A stretch of 64,000 nt of DNA from Corynebacterium silvaticum (GCF_004382825.2 NZ_SDQO02000001.1:434001-498000); one strand, 5' to 3'; counted from the first letter of the stretch, positions 51,749 to 63,072 are shown. Notes: a model not told the origin generated them from the letters alone. Made by a program: numbers and translations.

Positions 51749-52288
51749 GATTGGGTTAGCCCGAGAGAGGTTTGAGCCCCGGATGGTGGGGGCGTCGAGA
51801 AGCGATAGGGGGTTCACGTAGTCGTAGTGGCCGGTGAAAGCGCCCCAGTGGAGTCCGGGATCGCCATTAGTGCTGGGGGCCAGTTGCCCAATCACGTCTC
51901 CTACCTGGACTGAGTCGCCTTTTCTTAGGACGGTGAATACCGGCTGATACGTGGTTCGTATTCCGTCGGGATGATCGATAGATAGTGTGGGGGTTCCGGC
52001 TACGGCTCCGGAGAATGCGACTATTCCGGTTTCGGCGGCAAGTACGTTTGCGCCTACAGCTAAGTCGAGGTCTACGCCGCGATGGCCGGGCAGCCAGTTA
52101 TATTCGGGTTTTTTAAAGCCCTTGAGGACTTTTTGCGCAGATCTGTTTCCGGAAGCAGGGTCTATGTAGCCGTATGCGGCGGGAGAGGTGGAGAAGACTG
52201 CAGTAAAGATGAAGGCAAGAATGACTAGTTTTGGTGGAAAGAGTTTTATCTTTTCTGGCAAGGGGGTTCTCAAATGAAAAAGCGTCAT
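51731..52288 (-). CDS. M23 family metallopeptidase-like protein
   Basis: 185 residues with a probable signal segment near residues 15-40 (KLVILAFIFTAVFSTSPAAYG). The LytM/M23 domain has GHRGVDLDLAVGANVLAAETGIVAFSG and LHWGAF; the first zinc-ligand pattern H-x3-D and the HxG-like LHWG are both present. Likely a secreted cell-wall hydrolase or regulator. Convergent with xerC. Intact. Confidence 0.85.
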   Translation of the reverse strand: MTLFHLRTPLPEKIKLFPPKLVILAFIFTAVFSTSPAAYGYIDPASGNRSAQKVLKGFKKPEYNWLPGHRGVDLDLAVGANVLAAETGIVAFSGAVAGTPTLSIDHPDGIRTTYQPVFTVLRKGDSVQVGDVIGQLAPSTNGDPGLHWGAFTGHYDYVNPLSLLDAPTIRGSNLSRANPISCPRM

Positions 52289-52657
52289 GGATCTGATATT
52301 TTTCGGTGCTGCTTTGAAAAGGGAATAGGAAAAGTATGAGCTGTGGAATCTGGGACGAAAAGAACTTTTTGTTACTTATGGGGTCGTGGGGGTTATTGCA
52401 TGTGTGGATAGGTGGAATATCTATTTTGTTTCCGGGAAAGAGTCGGTCTAGACTAGCTCGCTAGCAGTGTGTCCTGAGTTTGGCATGCTGACTACGCGCA
52501 GTTCTGGCGTCACTTTGCGGTGGCAGCGAAACAACGTGGTCCCGTACTTCTTGCCTTAAAGAAGCTATGGGTGTTGATTTTCGTTTCAGTTCTGCTAGGA
52601 CACGGGGAGAACCCGTGAAAATATGACAACCACAATTTTTAGAGAAAGGAAGCGCTC
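52289..52657 (+). other. Leader region upstream of rpsB
   Basis: No gene seen. GAAAGGAAG just before the rpsB ATG at 52658. The stretch probably holds the rpsB promoter and an untranslated leader that may bind S2, but I cannot define boxes with confidence. Confidence 0.4.
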
Positions 52658-53488
52658 ATGGCAGTTGTAACCATGCGAGAGCTTCTCGATGCTGGTGTTC
52701 ACTTCGGTCACCAGACCCGTCGTTGGAACCCGAAGATGCGTCGTTTCATCTTCACCGACCGTAACGGCATCTACATCATTGACTTGCAGCAGACCCTGAC
52801 CTTCATCAACGAGGCTTACGAGTTTGTTAAAGAGACCGTTGCTCACGGTGGCACCATCCTTTACGTTGGCACCAAGAAGCAGGCTCAGGAGTCTGTGAAG
52901 AACGAAGCTGAGCGCGTTGGTATGCCTTACGTGAACCACCGTTGGCTCGGCGGTATGCTGACCAACTTCCAGACCGTCTCCAAGCGTCTGCACCGCATGA
53001 AGGAACTGCAGGCTATGGACGCTGCAGAGAACGGTTATGATGGCCGTACCAAGAAGGAAATTCTCATGCTTACCCGCGAGCGCACCAAGCTTGAGCGCGT
53101 TCTTGGTGGTATTGCAGACATGAACAAGACTCCTTCTGCAATGTGGGTTATTGACACCAACAAGGAGCACATCGCTGTTTCTGAGGCTCACAAGCTGAAC
53201 ATCCCTGTTGTCGCAATCCTTGACACCAACTGCGATCCAGATGTTGTTAACTTCCCGGTCCCAGGTAACGATGACGCTATCCGCTCCATCGACGTCCTTA
53301 CCCGTGTTATCTCCAGCGCTGTTATTGAAGGCAAGAAGGCTCGTGAAGAGCGCGCTCTTGCTGCAGCAAAGGAAGCTGCCGGTGACGCAAACAAGACTGA
53401 GGTTGCCGCAAAAGTAGAAGCAACTGAAGAAGTTGCAGCAAAGGTTGAGGCACCTGCAGAGGTCGCAGCTGAGGCTGAGGCTAAGTAA
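52658..53488 (+). CDS. rpsB: 30S ribosomal protein S2
   Basis: 276 residues. [27 protein letters not shown] start, then [24 protein letters not shown], and [15 protein letters not shown]. The C-terminal tail is Ala/Glu/Lys-rich, usual in Actinobacteria. Paired with tsf. Intact. Confidence 0.97.
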   Translation: MAVVTMRELLDAGVHFGHQTRRWNPKMRRFIFTDRNGIYIIDLQQTLTFINEAYEFVKETVAHGGTILYVGTKKQAQESVKNEAERVGMPYVNHRWLGGMLTNFQTVSKRLHRMKELQAMDAAENGYDGRTKKEILMLTRERTKLERVLGGIADMNKTPSAMWVIDTNKEHIAVSEAHKLNIPVVAILDTNCDPDVVNFPVPGNDDAIRSIDVLTRVISSAVIEGKKAREERALAAAKEAAGDANKTEVAAKVEATEEVAAKVEAPAEVAAEAEAK

Positions 53489-53532
53489 AACTTCTTTTGC
53501 TCCCGCTGCTTTGGCAGTGGGTAGCATAAGCT

Positions 53533-53606
53533 AGGAGCCCCCAGCTCCAGAGCGAGGAAGCCAAAATAATTGAAGTTGGCTTTTGATGCTCGGGGTGGGG
53601 GCTCCT
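53533..53606 (+). terminator. Hairpin between rpsB and tsf
   Basis: AGGAGCCCCC (53533-53542) pairs with GGGGGCTCCT (53597-53606), with an inner GCCAA / TTGGC hairpin, followed by TTGTGGTTTTATC. May end rpsB or reduce reading into tsf. Confidence 0.55.
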
Positions 53607-53785
53607 TGTGGTTTTATCTTTCCTTAATCTGCGAAGCATTTTTGGGAAAGAGCCACTGAGACTTGAGACCTTAGGGTCATTGTGATGAATAGTGTGACAT
53701 CTTTCTGCACAAAGCGCGAGAGTCAGATACGCTAAACATCGAAAATCTTCAGAATTTTTCCTACATGAGGAGGATCGCCCCGATA

Positions 53786-54613
53786 ATGGCGAACTACACT
53801 GCTGCAGACGTAAAGAAGCTCCGCGAGATCACCGGTTCCGGCATGCTTGACTGCAAGAAGGCTTTGGAAGAGACCAACGGCGATTTTGATAAGGCTGTTG
53901 AGGTTCTTCGTATTAAGGGAGCTAAGGACGTCGGAAAGCGTGCTGAGCGCAACGCTACCGAGGGCCTGATTGCTGTTTCCGGCAACACCATGGTCGAGAT
54001 CAACTCTGAGACCGACTTTGTTGCTAAGAACGCTGAGTTCAAGGAGTTCGCTCAGAAGGTTGCAGATGCTGCTGCCGCTGTGAAGGCTAACTCTGCTGAA
54101 GATCTTGCTGCTGCTGACGTTGACGGAAAGCCTGCTGCTGACGCTATTCAGGAGCTCTCCGCAAAGATCGGTGAGAAGCTGGAACTTCGTCGCGCAGCGA
54201 CCTTGGAAGCTGAGAACCTCTCTGTTTACTTGCACCAGCGTTCTGCTGACCTTCCCCCAGCTGTGGGCGTTATGGTTGCGTACACCGGTGAAGGAGATGC
54301 TGCTAAGCAGGCTGCACATGCTGCAGCTATGCAGGTTGCTGCTCTCAAGGCTGCATACCTGACCCGTGAGGACGTTCCTGCTGAGGTCGTGGAGAAGGAG
54401 CGCTCCATTGCTGAGCAGATCACTCGTGAAGAAGGAAAGCCTGAGCAGGCTATCCCGAAGATCGTCGAGGGTCGTCTCAACGGCTTCTACAAGGATGTCT
54501 GTCTCGTAGAGCAGGCTTCCGTTGCAGATAGCAAGAAGACTGTTAAGCAGGTCATGGATGAGGCTGGCGTTACCCTGACCGGTTTCGTTCGTTACGAGGT
54601 TGGCCAGCACTAA
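53786..54613 (+). CDS. tsf: Elongation factor Ts
   Basis: 275 residues from ATG 53786 ([27 protein letters not shown]). ATG 53765 would add seven residues outside the family start. Conserved [19 protein letters not shown] and [12 protein letters not shown]; ends FVRYEVGQH. Recycles EF-Tu. Intact. Confidence 0.96.
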   Translation: MANYTAADVKKLREITGSGMLDCKKALEETNGDFDKAVEVLRIKGAKDVGKRAERNATEGLIAVSGNTMVEINSETDFVAKNAEFKEFAQKVADAAAAVKANSAEDLAAADVDGKPAADAIQELSAKIGEKLELRRAATLEAENLSVYLHQRSADLPPAVGVMVAYTGEGDAAKQAAHAAAMQVAALKAAYLTREDVPAEVVEKERSIAEQITREEGKPEQAIPKIVEGRLNGFYKDVCLVEQASVADSKKTVKQVMDEAGVTLTGFVRYEVGQH

Positions 54614-54643
54614 TTGGCCACTAGGCTTTGCCTAGTTTGTGGG

Positions 54644-54730
54644 AAGGTTCCCCCTAGGCGAACTATTTTGGAGTCAGACTGAGCGATCAGATCTGGACTT
54701 AGGAATAGCTCGCAAGGGGAGCCTTTTTGC
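54644..54730 (+). terminator. Probable terminator after tsf
   Basis: AAGGTTCCCC (54644-54653) pairs with GGGGAGCCTT (54716-54725) with one G-U pair and a long loop, then TTTTTGCTTTTT. A CTAGGC / GCCTAG hairpin lies just before. The remaining bases to pyrH at 55017 hold no gene. Confidence 0.6.
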
Positions 54731-55016
54731 TTTTTAATGAGAACCTACGCAGCTGTGCTACAGATACAAGTCCTATTCGGAGTGGGATGCGCTGTCGAAA
54801 GATATATGCGAGTAGAATCCTTTTCGATTCGTATTCTGTTGCCTTGCGCCCTGGATAATGGGGTTGGAGCAGAGCGGGCTTTATATAGTGCTGGGCGGTT
54901 TATTGCGCCCTAATAACCTATGTAAACGTCTTGAAATGCGAACTATCGTGCCAAAAAGAGAGCAAAATATGGCTCGGGCTACGTCAAGTGCCTGAGAGTC
55001 GGAGAGGTTTACTGCA

Positions 55017-55748
55017 ATGGCTGAAGGTGCCACCAACTCGCGGACCGGATACAAACGAGTGATGCTGAAGCTTGGCGGTGAAATGTTCGGCGGTGGTTCC
55101 GTTGGCATTGATCCCGACGTTGTACAAAATGTTGCTCGTCAGATCGCTAGTGTTGCTCGGAATGGTGCAGAAATAGCTGTTGTTATTGGTGGCGGAAACT
55201 TCTTCCGTGGTGCACAGCTTCAGCAGCGTGGGCTAGATCGTAACCGTTCCGACTACATGGGAATGCTCGGAACTGTCATGAACTGCCTGGCTTTGCAAGA
55301 TTTCCTTGAGCAAGAGGGCATCGACTGCCGTGTGCAGACTGCCATCAACATGGCTCAGGTAGCTGAGCCGTACCTGCCTCTTCGCGCTAAGCGCCATCTG
55401 GAAAAAGGCCGTGTGGTTATTTTCGGGGCAGGAATGGGTATGCCGTACTTCTCTACAGACACGACGGCAGCGCAACGCGCCCTGGAGATCGATTGTGAAG
55501 TGCTTCTCATGGCAAAGGCTGTGGATGGCGTGTACAGCGATGATCCTCGCACTAATCCAGAAGCAGAGCTATTCAGCGACATCACTCCTCGTGAAGTAAT
55601 TGAAAAAGGTCTGAAGGTCGCAGATGCGACAGCCTTCAGCCTGTGCATGGACAATGATATGCCGATTTTGGTGTTTAATCTTCTTACAGAAGGCAATATC
55701 GCGCGTGCGGTGGCGGGGGACCAAATCGGAACCTTGGTCAAGTCCTGA
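55017..55748 (+). CDS. pyrH: Uridylate kinase PyrH
   Basis: 243 residues. [15 protein letters not shown] at the start, [28 protein letters not shown], and [19 protein letters not shown]. Makes UDP from UMP. GAGAGG upstream. Same order rpsB-tsf-pyrH-frr as most bacteria. Intact. Confidence 0.96.
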   Translation: MAEGATNSRTGYKRVMLKLGGEMFGGGSVGIDPDVVQNVARQIASVARNGAEIAVVIGGGNFFRGAQLQQRGLDRNRSDYMGMLGTVMNCLALQDFLEQEGIDCRVQTAINMAQVAEPYLPLRAKRHLEKGRVVIFGAGMGMPYFSTDTTAAQRALEIDCEVLLMAKAVDGVYSDDPRTNPEAELFSDITPREVIEKGLKVADATAFSLCMDNDMPILVFNLLTEGNIARAVAGDQIGTLVKS

Positions 55749-55880
55749 TAGATTAAGTACCTATTGAACTACCGAGTTTTTCCGAAATAGAAATACTCGT
55801 GGAAATGGGCGTCTGCGTTGACGTTTTATAACGCATGTGACGCTCCATGACACGTGGTCTTTTAAAAAGAGGGATTTTTT

Positions 55881-56438
55881 ATGATCGACGATATTTTGCT
55901 CGAATCTGAAGAGCACATGGGCACAACAGTCGAAAGGACGAGGGACGACCTCGTTAACATTCGTACTGGACGCGCAAATCCAGCAATGTTCAACGGAGTC
56001 ATCGCCGATTACTACGGCGTTCCTACGCCCATCACGCAAATGGCAACAATTTCTGTGCCTGAAGCTCGTATGCTTTTGATCAAGCCTTATGAGATGTCGA
56101 TGATGGGCGAAATCGAAAACGCTATTCGGAATTCAGATCTCGGTGTAAACCCTACAAATAACGGACAGGTTTTGCACGTCACCGTTCCTCAGCTCACCGA
56201 GGAACGTCGTAAAGAGATGGTGAAAGTTGCCAAGTCTAAGGGTGAAGACGGAAAGATTGCGATCCGTAACGTCCGCCGCAAAGGCATGGATCAGCTAAAA
56301 AAGATCCAGAAGGATGGCGACGCCGGTGAAGACGAAGTTCAGGCAGCAGAAAAAGAACTAGACAAGATCACCGCCAAGTACGTGGCTCAGGTTGATGAGG
56401 TTGTTTCTAAAAAAGAAGCAGAGTTAATGGAGGTCTAG
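55881..56438 (+). CDS. frr: Ribosome recycling factor
   Basis: 185 residues. [32 protein letters not shown] and [33 protein letters not shown] are family hallmarks. Splits ribosomes after termination. Intact. Confidence 0.96.
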   Translation: MIDDILLESEEHMGTTVERTRDDLVNIRTGRANPAMFNGVIADYYGVPTPITQMATISVPEARMLLIKPYEMSMMGEIENAIRNSDLGVNPTNNGQVLHVTVPQLTEERRKEMVKVAKSKGEDGKIAIRNVRRKGMDQLKKIQKDGDAGEDEVQAAEKELDKITAKYVAQVDEVVSKKEAELMEV

Positions 56439-56635
56439 GACTCCACTAGGACTCCTCAGCCCACGGCGTGATGCGGATATTAATGTTACGCCGAGGAAAA
56501 TCCTTATGCAGAGGGCATTCGCTATATGCGTGTGCCCTCCGTGTCTTGTTGACTTTAAGGATTGAAACCTTACATTGAGCGATAAGCATATGATGCTTAT
56601 GCTTTACCAATTCACTCCCTCGGAGGACCTGCCAC

Positions 56636-57514
56636 ATGAATGATGCCGTTAAAGGATTTGAGCATCTTCCAAAGCCTAAAAATTCTGCTGGGCGAGATCT
56701 CAAAGCTGCCATTAGCATTGGCGTGGGTCTGGGGGGATTGGTTTTATTAACCATCTTTGTCATCCCAGATGCGTGGTATCCATTAGTTGCAGTTGCTATA
56801 GCTCTTGCTACTGCTGAGGTACACGCAAGGCTGAGCGAAGCAGGTTACTTAGTACAGCGGTGGGTGCTCATTATCGGTGGCCAGGTCATGCTGTGGCTCA
56901 GCTGGCCCTTTGGCACGCGAGGTCTTGTAGCTGGTTTTGTGGCCGCTGTTTTGGTCACCATGTTTAGCAGACTTTTCCACCATGGTGCGCACATGCCGCC
57001 GAAAAACTATTTGCGAGATACCGCGATGGCGATTTTTGTGCTGACGTGGGTTCCGCTTTTTGGCAGTTTTGCGGCTATGCTATCGCAGTTTCAAAATGAC
57101 GTAGCCCCTGGAGCATATTTCATCGTAACCTTCATGCTGTGTGTGGTTGCGTCTGATGTCGGTGGTTATGTGGCTGGAGTGATGTTCGGATCCCACCCGA
57201 TGGCTCCCGCAGTGAGTCCAAAGAAATCATGGGAAGGTTTCGCAGGCTCAGTTATCTTTGGGATGACCGTTGGCGTGCTGAGCGTCCATTTCCTGCTGGA
57301 TTACACCTGGTGGTGGGGCCTGATTCTGGGGTTTGGACTGGTTATTTGTGCAACCTTGGGCGATCTGGTGGAGTCGCAGTTCAAACGAGAACTTGGCATC
57401 AAGGACATGTCCTCTATGCTTCCAGGCCATGGCGGCCTTATGGACAGGCTTGACGGAATGTTACCTTCTGCGATGGGCACATGGCTGGTTTTGAGTTTTA
57501 TTTCTTCCGTTTAG
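56636..57514 (+). CDS. cdsA: Phosphatidate cytidylyltransferase CdsA
   Basis: 292 residues with about eight membrane segments. C-terminal signature SQFKRELGIKDMSSMLPGHGGLMDRLD fits the family motif (S-x2-KR-x4-KD-...-P-x-HGG-x2-DR). PKKSWEGFAGS lies before. Makes CDP-diacylglycerol for phospholipids. Starts after GGAGGA. Intact. Confidence 0.94.
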   Translation: MNDAVKGFEHLPKPKNSAGRDLKAAISIGVGLGGLVLLTIFVIPDAWYPLVAVAIALATAEVHARLSEAGYLVQRWVLIIGGQVMLWLSWPFGTRGLVAGFVAAVLVTMFSRLFHHGAHMPPKNYLRDTAMAIFVLTWVPLFGSFAAMLSQFQNDVAPGAYFIVTFMLCVVASDVGGYVAGVMFGSHPMAPAVSPKKSWEGFAGSVIFGMTVGVLSVHFLLDYTWWWGLILGFGLVICATLGDLVESQFKRELGIKDMSSMLPGHGGLMDRLDGMLPSAMGTWLVLSFISSV

Positions 57515-57533
57515 GTTGATGTGCTTTAAAAAG

Positions 57534-57570
57534 AAAGATGGGGCGCTGCTGAGCAGCGCCCCATCTTTTT
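57534..57570. terminator. Bidirectional terminator between cdsA and the LapA-like gene
   Basis: AAAGATGGGGCGCTGCT (57534-57550) and AGCAGCGCCCCATCTTT are perfect arms with A- and T-tracts on either side. Confidence 0.9.
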
Positions 57571-57574
57571 GAGA

Positions 57575-58000
57575 CTATTGATGCTTGGTGATCTGGCGTC
57601 GCAGCTGGAACATACGTACTCCGCCGACGAGAGCCATGATCAACGCTCCCGTAATGGAGGCTAGGAGAAAACCAACTCCTACTGGCACGGAAAACTCCCA
57701 CACAAACATGTGAAGAACCACTTTTTCCTGATTCTGCAAAATAAAGATAAGCAGAAGGATCAGCAATAAAGCGCCGATGATGAGGGCAATCCAGGTGCCT
57801 CCAGCAAACGTCTTTTTTACTGTTTGTTTGTTGGCAGGCGCGGAAGAATTCCCGATGGGATCTTGCGTCGTGACGCTTAGTTCTGTGGAGGGGAGTGCTT
57901 CATTGGATTCGTTGTGAGAACCTGAGGGAACAGAGGGGAGTGGCAGATCAGAGCCGGGCTCAGGTGAAGAAGAATCACGGAAGGCATCTTTGTTACGCAT
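57575..58000 (-). CDS. LapA/DUF1049-like membrane protein
   Basis: 141 residues. The N-terminal ~65 residues are polar, Ser/Pro-rich and likely disordered. Two membrane segments follow: WIALIIGALLLILLLIFILQ and VGVGFLLASITGALIMALVGG, with the DUF1049-like NQEKVVLHMFVWEFSVPVGVG between. Ends in a basic tail. Role unknown. Confidence 0.75.
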   Translation of the reverse strand: MRNKDAFRDSSSPEPGSDLPLPSVPSGSHNESNEALPSTELSVTTQDPIGNSSAPANKQTVKKTFAGGTWIALIIGALLLILLLIFILQNQEKVVLHMFVWEFSVPVGVGFLLASITGALIMALVGGVRMFQLRRQITKHQ

Positions 58001-58178
58001 GCTTCCTATTCAACGTGATGGGCGTCCTAATATCCAATGAGAGGCGGTAACAATGCGGATACAATTTTCTTGGTAGCAGGCTGCAGAGGTATCGCAGAAG
58101 TCTCAAGGAGGCACCATTAGCATTGTTTGTTGCGATGCCGTTCCATATTTTAAGGCGTGACGTGACATGATAGTACTG

Positions 58179-59366
58179 ATGACTACGCCCACTGACCCCA
58201 CTCAGCCTGTTGAAAGTCCTGTAGCTGTACCTGAAGCACCTGCACCAAACGCCTCGGGTAACCGACGTGCCTCGACGCCGGTAAAGTTGAATTTTTCCCA
58301 GCCGTGCCGGAGCATGCCGCCGAAGCATTTCGCGGACTATTCGGTGGAAGAACGAATCAGCGCGTTGAGCGAATTGGGGCTTCCTAAGTTCCGAGCAAAC
58401 CAGATTGCTCGGCATTATTATGGTCGCCTTGAAGCAGATCCTCGCACGATGACTGATTTGCCTGCTGCTGTACGCGAAAAAGTACAAGAGAAGTTGTTCC
58501 CAGCCCTTATGACACCAATTCGTGCCATTGAAACGGATGCTGGTGAGACTCAGAAGACGTTGTGGAAACTGCACGACGGTACTTTGCTTGAATCGGTCTT
58601 GATGCGTTACCCGAACCGTGCGACGTTGTGTATTTCTTCTCAAGCAGGGTGCGGCATGGCATGTCCGTTCTGCGCTACCGGACAAGGTGGATTGGATCGT
58701 AACCTATCCACGGCAGAGATCGTGGACCAAGTGCGTGCGGCATCGGCGATGATGAACGCGGAAGGTGGCCGGTTATCCAATATCGTTTTTATGGGCATGG
58801 GCGAGCCGTTGGCTAACTATAAGCGCGTAGTATCTGCAGTCCGCCAGATTACCTCTCCTATTCCGGAGGGCTTTGGTATCTCGCAGCGTAACGTGACTGT
58901 TTCTACAGTGGGGTTGGCTCCAGCGATAAGAAAACTTACCGAGGAAGATCTATCAGTTACCCTCGCTGTTTCCCTGCACACCCCAGACGATGAACTACGG
59001 GATACTTTGGTTCCTACCAACAATCGTTGGGAAGTTGCAGAGGTACTGGATGCCGCACGGTATTATGCCGATCGCTCGGGTCGGCGCGTATCTATCGAAT
59101 ACGCTCTTATTCGTGATGTCAACGACCAACCATGGCGTGCAGACATGCTTGGAAAGAAGTTGCACAAAGCTCTAGGCTCGCTTGTCCACGTAAATCTCAT
59201 CCCGTTGAACCCCACGCCTGGTTCTGAGTGGGATGCGTCGCCGAAGGATCGGCAAGATGAGTTTGTTCGACGCGTCATCGCTCAGGGAGTACCGTGCACT
59301 GTTCGAGACACCCGCGGACAAGAGATCGCTGCGGCATGTGGCCAATTAGCAGCAGAAGAACGTTGA
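58179..59366 (+). CDS. rlmN: Dual-specificity 23S rRNA / tRNA adenine-C2 methyltransferase RlmN
   Basis: Start at ATG 58179 ([12 protein letters not shown]) or 58167. Radical-SAM Cys triad in [32 protein letters not shown]; the second conserved Cys in [11 protein letters not shown]. Methylates A2503 in 23S rRNA and A37 in tRNAs. Intact. Confidence 0.94.
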   Translation: MTTPTDPTQPVESPVAVPEAPAPNASGNRRASTPVKLNFSQPCRSMPPKHFADYSVEERISALSELGLPKFRANQIARHYYGRLEADPRTMTDLPAAVREKVQEKLFPALMTPIRAIETDAGETQKTLWKLHDGTLLESVLMRYPNRATLCISSQAGCGMACPFCATGQGGLDRNLSTAEIVDQVRAASAMMNAEGGRLSNIVFMGMGEPLANYKRVVSAVRQITSPIPEGFGISQRNVTVSTVGLAPAIRKLTEEDLSVTLAVSLHTPDDELRDTLVPTNNRWEVAEVLDAARYYADRSGRRVSIEYALIRDVNDQPWRADMLGKKLHKALGSLVHVNLIPLNPTPGSEWDASPKDRQDEFVRRVIAQGVPCTVRDTRGQEIAAACGQLAAEER

Positions 59367-59427
59367 TGCGCTAAAAACCAGCGGCCAAGGGAGGGGCCGT
59401 CGATAAGCGTTCTTCCCTGGACATAAA

Positions 59428-59471
59428 ACAAAGCGATCCTACCTTGTATATCTAAGGCAGGATCGCTTTGT
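59428..59471. terminator. Bidirectional terminator between rlmN and the DUF2631 gene
   Basis: ACAAAGCGATCCT (59428-59440) and AGGATCGCTTTGT (59459-59471) are perfect arms around an 18-base loop. Confidence 0.85.
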
Positions 59472-59481
59472 TAGTGATCTT

Positions 59482-59907
59482 TTAAGCTTCTGGGATGGAG
59501 CGCAGGTGGCGAACACGCTCAGGCTCAATGTTGAGGGCGCGCAGCTGGGAGTCGCTGAGCTTTGCGTACTCGCCGGTGCAGGTTGCCTGCTCGTAGGTCC
59601 AGTCCTTTTCCTTATAGCCGAGGGGCTGGTTGTGCGCGGTAAGGGTGCGCACCTGTGTGCCTTGAGGCTTAACCAGCAAGTAGATCAGGCCGGCCGCAAT
59701 CAAAACTGCGAATGTAAACAAGAAGATGGTTTCTACGTGGCTCTGGTGATTACCAAAGTTGTAGCCGAGGAGGAAGATTACTGAAATCCAACCCGAAATC
59801 TGGATTGCTCGCATTCCGATGCTGTGCCAACCCCAAGCAGCAGAAGGCTCGTCCAAAGTGGACACGCCATGATGAATCTCAGGGGCGATTTCGTGGGAAC
59901 CAGCCAC
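59482..59907 (-). CDS. DUF2631 membrane protein
   Basis: 141 residues. Actinobacterial family near dxr. Two membrane segments (about 33-50 and 62-80): ISGWISVIFLLGYNFGN and ETIFLFTFAVLIAAGLIYLLV. Function unknown. Convergent with rlmN. Confidence 0.88.
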   Translation of the reverse strand: MAGSHEIAPEIHHGVSTLDEPSAAWGWHSIGMRAIQISGWISVIFLLGYNFGNHQSHVETIFLFTFAVLIAAGLIYLLVKPQGTQVRTLTAHNQPLGYKEKDWTYEQATCTGEYAKLSDSQLRALNIEPERVRHLRSIPEA

Positions 59908-60479
59908 GTTGTTCTCCTTGTCTCAAAGCACTGCGTCATCTCGACAAGCTCTGTTGAGCTTAAGTGGGTGTTGCAGAGTGGGTACGCGTAAAGATTTACC
60001 GCTTATTTTTGCATATTCCACTGGCTAAAGCGATTTTTGCCGGAGGGTTGTGAAGACGAAGAAGCGGCAGAGAAACGGCGTACAAAGCCTGTAGTAAGAC
60101 ATGACCGGGGCACTAGGCATCGTGCGATGATTATTTTAGATAATTCTTCGTCCAAAAGTTGGCTCCCATTAGGGGGTGGTGTGATGAAAATATTGATGCT
60201 CACAATCCCGCGTTTTTTGGTGTCTGTACCACTGATTTTGGTGGCAAAGACCGGAATGGGGCGATGGTTTTGTGTCGTTTACAGCCCGCGGAGAAGATGA
60301 AACGGATTACAGGTCGGAACTTTAATGTCTCTGGGGGGGCTCGGCGACAGACTTAGAGACAAGCTCCCAACAAGTCCCTCGCGTAGGAGGGATGGGGCTG
60401 TGTAGGAGCGATGATGCAGAAAAGACTGTAAATGAACAGGGGATAAACGCGGATCGCAAAATGCTGCGATAATAGCGGA
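59908..60479. other. Intergenic region upstream of dxr, no supported gene
   Basis: 572 bases between the DUF2631 start and dxr. An 87-codon plus-strand frame at 60037 has no ribosome-binding site or family signal. Promoters for both neighbours should be here. Confidence 0.4.
60468..60473 (+). promoter_or_regulatory. Extended -10 of dxr (likely leaderless)
   Basis: TGCGATAAT ends at 60473, six bases before the GTG start at 60480, with no ribosome-binding site. The spacing fits transcription starting at the start codon. Confidence 0.45.
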
Positions 60480-61646
60480 GTGAGCAAGCGAATTTTAATC
60501 CTAGGCAGCACTGGTTCTATCGGCACTCAAGCCCTCGAAGTTATTCAGGCGAATCCGGAGAGGTTTCACGTCGTTGGAATTGCGGCAGGGGGGCGTGATC
60601 CGCATGCAGTGATAGAGCAGGCATGGATGTTACACCTTCCGGCTCATGCTGTTGCTGTTGCTGATCCGCAGGCGGCGCACGCTATCTCCGTTGCGCTTGG
60701 CGGCCAGGTGCTGAGCGGGGACGATGCAGCCACCCGGCTTGTTCAAAGCATTGAAGCCGATACCGTTTTGAATGGCTTGGTGGGGTCGTTAGGACTTTCA
60801 GCCACGTTAGCTACCATCGAGAGCGGGGAAATCCTTGCGTTAGCTAATAAAGAGTCGTTGGTGGCTGGCGGAAGATTCGTTACTAATAAGGCGCGTGCAG
60901 GACAAATTATCCCTGTGGATTCCGAGCACTCAGCGATGGCGCAGTGTTTGCGTTCTGGTACGCGCTCCGAGGTTGCACGGTTTGTCCTGACGGCTTCAGG
61001 TGGACCGTTTCGGGGTTGGACTAGGCAGCAGATGTGGGACGTGACTCCGCAACAAGCTGCAGCACACCCCACATGGTCGATGGGGCAAATGAATACGCTG
61101 AACTCGGCGACCTTGATAAATAAAGGGTTGGAATTAATAGAGGCAACATTGCTTTTCGACGTCCCCGCGGATCGCATTGACGTCACGGTGCATCCACAGT
61201 CAATCGTGCATTCCATGATTACTTTTTCAGATGGTGCGACTATCGCCCAAGCATCCCCGCCCTCCATGAAGCTACCAATTTCTCATGCCCTGGATTGGCC
61301 TGCGCGCGTTCCCGGCGCGCAGCCGAGCCTTGATTTTTCTTCTGCAAGTTCTTGGGATTTCATGCCGGTGGACGATCACGCTTTTCCTGCTATTCGCCTC
61401 GCGCGTGAAGTCGCACTGGCTGGGGGAACCTATCCGGCGGTGTATAACGCTGCTAATGAAGAAGCCGCTGCGGCTTTCCTTGCAGGAAGGATTCGTTTCC
61501 CTCATATTGTGGATACCGTTGAAGAAATCGTTCAGCATGCATCCGATTTCGCAGGTGAACCACATTCTGTAGATGAGATTTTGGAGCATGAAAAAGAAGC
61601 CCGACGCCGCGCAAACCTATTTGTGGATAAACTAGCTCAGAAATAG
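60480..61646 (+). CDS. dxr: 1-deoxy-D-xylulose 5-phosphate reductoisomerase
   Basis: 388 residues, GTG start ([26 protein letters not shown] loop). [28 protein letters not shown] and [11 protein letters not shown] follow. Second enzyme of the MEP isoprenoid pathway; ispG lies 1.4 kb downstream. Intact. Confidence 0.96.
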   Translation: MSKRILILGSTGSIGTQALEVIQANPERFHVVGIAAGGRDPHAVIEQAWMLHLPAHAVAVADPQAAHAISVALGGQVLSGDDAATRLVQSIEADTVLNGLVGSLGLSATLATIESGEILALANKESLVAGGRFVTNKARAGQIIPVDSEHSAMAQCLRSGTRSEVARFVLTASGGPFRGWTRQQMWDVTPQQAAAHPTWSMGQMNTLNSATLINKGLELIEATLLFDVPADRIDVTVHPQSIVHSMITFSDGATIAQASPPSMKLPISHALDWPARVPGAQPSLDFSSASSWDFMPVDDHAFPAIRLAREVALAGGTYPAVYNAANEEAAAAFLAGRIRFPHIVDTVEEIVQHASDFAGEPHSVDEILEHEKEARRRANLFVDKLAQK

Positions 61647-61700
61647 TTGAGATTACTCGTTGCTATACTCAGCTTTTCTTCAAATAAGGAGTTTTAGTTA

Positions 61701-62915
61701 GTGCTGTCTTATTTTATTGGTGTTGCCGCGTTTGCTGTTGGTATTGCCGTCACCATCGCGTTGCATGAGTGGGGGCATTACACTGCGGCACGAGCGTGTG
61801 GGATGCGGGTTCGCCGTTACTTTATTGGCTTTGGTCCCACGGTTTTCTCCTTCAAGCGGGGTCACACGGAGTACGGTTTTAAAGCTGTGCCCTTGGGTGG
61901 ATTCTGTGATATCGCAGGGATGACCAACCAAGATCAGGTAACACCAGAAGAAGCACCGCACTCAATGATGCATAAGCCATGGTGGCAACGCATAATAGTG
62001 TTGCTCGGCGGCATTTTGATGAATATTTTGGTGGCTTTGATTGTCCTCTACGGGGTGGCGATTACTGCGGGGTTGCCCAATAATCATGTGGACACCACTG
62101 CCACGGTGGGAGAGACCTCGTGTGTAGCCCCTAAGCAGATTGATGCTGCAACTTTGGCTCCTTGCAGCGGCGCAGGACCGGCGGCAGAAGCTGGTTTGAA
62201 ACAAGGCGACAGGATCGTCGCCATTGATGGACAAGCTATGCGCTCATTTGTCACGGTCAGAGAGTATGTCCGCGATAAAGCGGGAAAGACCATAGCCGTT
62301 ACCGTGGATCGCGATGGATCGCAGCTCACGCTTAACGTTCCGGTGGCAAGCGCTTTGCGGTTAAACGCCAAGGGCGAAGAAGTCTCAGTCGGCGCGATCG
62401 GCGTATCTAGTGCGCCATTGAAAGACGTTATTCTTCATTACAACGCAGTCTCGGCCGTGGGCGGAACATTGAGTTATGCCGGTGACATGCTCGGGGCCAC
62501 GTTCAAGGGACTTGCGTCATTCCCCGCGAAGATACCCGGTGTGGCGGCTTCAATCCTTGGGGGACAGCGCGACCAAGAGAGCCCAGTCAGCGTTGTGGGT
62601 GCCTCGCGCATTGGCGGTGAATTAGCGCAAAAGTCCCTGTGGAGCATGTTCTTTTTGCTGCTGGCCAGCCTGAATCTTTTCCTCGCTCTGTTCAACCTGA
62701 TCCCGCTTCCGCCGCTTGATGGTGGACACATTGCGGTTGTGATCTATGAGAAGCTTCGCGACGCCCTCCGCAAGGCACGCGGCCTAGAACCCGCAGGACC
62801 CGCCGATTACACCAAGCTCATGCCGCTGACTGTTGGTGTTGCGGCACTCCTTATGGGAGTGGGAGCGCTGGTTATCATCGCCGATGTGGTCAACCCGATC
62901 AAACTATTCGGGTAA
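61701..62915 (+). CDS. rseP: Site-2 protease RseP (Rip1-like)
   Basis: 404 residues. HExxH-type motif LHEWGHYTAARACG in the first membrane segment; PDZ domain around GLKQGDRIVAIDGQAMRSF; second active-site motif NLIPLPPLDGGH; four membrane segments. Cuts membrane-bound anti-sigma factors. AAGGAG upstream of the GTG. Placed between dxr and ispG as in other Actinobacteria. Intact. Confidence 0.94.
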   Translation: MLSYFIGVAAFAVGIAVTIALHEWGHYTAARACGMRVRRYFIGFGPTVFSFKRGHTEYGFKAVPLGGFCDIAGMTNQDQVTPEEAPHSMMHKPWWQRIIVLLGGILMNILVALIVLYGVAITAGLPNNHVDTTATVGETSCVAPKQIDAATLAPCSGAGPAAEAGLKQGDRIVAIDGQAMRSFVTVREYVRDKAGKTIAVTVDRDGSQLTLNVPVASALRLNAKGEEVSVGAIGVSSAPLKDVILHYNAVSAVGGTLSYAGDMLGATFKGLASFPAKIPGVAASILGGQRDQESPVSVVGASRIGGELAQKSLWSMFFLLLASLNLFLALFNLIPLPPLDGGHIAVVIYEKLRDALRKARGLEPAGPADYTKLMPLTVGVAALLMGVGALVIIADVVNPIKLFG

Positions 62916-62921
62916 TAACAG

Positions 62922-62966
62922 CCAGGCCGGCTTCGGCTGAAAACGATCTGCGTGGAGCCGGTCTGG
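62922..62966 (+). terminator. Possible terminator between rseP and ispG
   Basis: CCAGGCCGGCT (62922-62932) pairs with AGCCGGTCTGG (62956-62966) but no T-tract follows. May be an mRNA stem only. Confidence 0.4.
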
Positions 62967-63072
62967 TAGCGCTTATACACCGCGATGAGCGCGTGCGGTG
63001 CTAGAATTTGGATTCGTCTGATTTATCCCATTGTGATGGGTGTAGCCCATTTCTGTACAAGGAGCATGCTTA

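Noticed and set aside
52595..53527. 310-codon minus-strand frame opposite rpsB, and a similar one opposite tsf (53732-54610)
   Set aside because: Leucine/serine-rich antisense of strongly codon-biased ribosomal genes; a known artefact.
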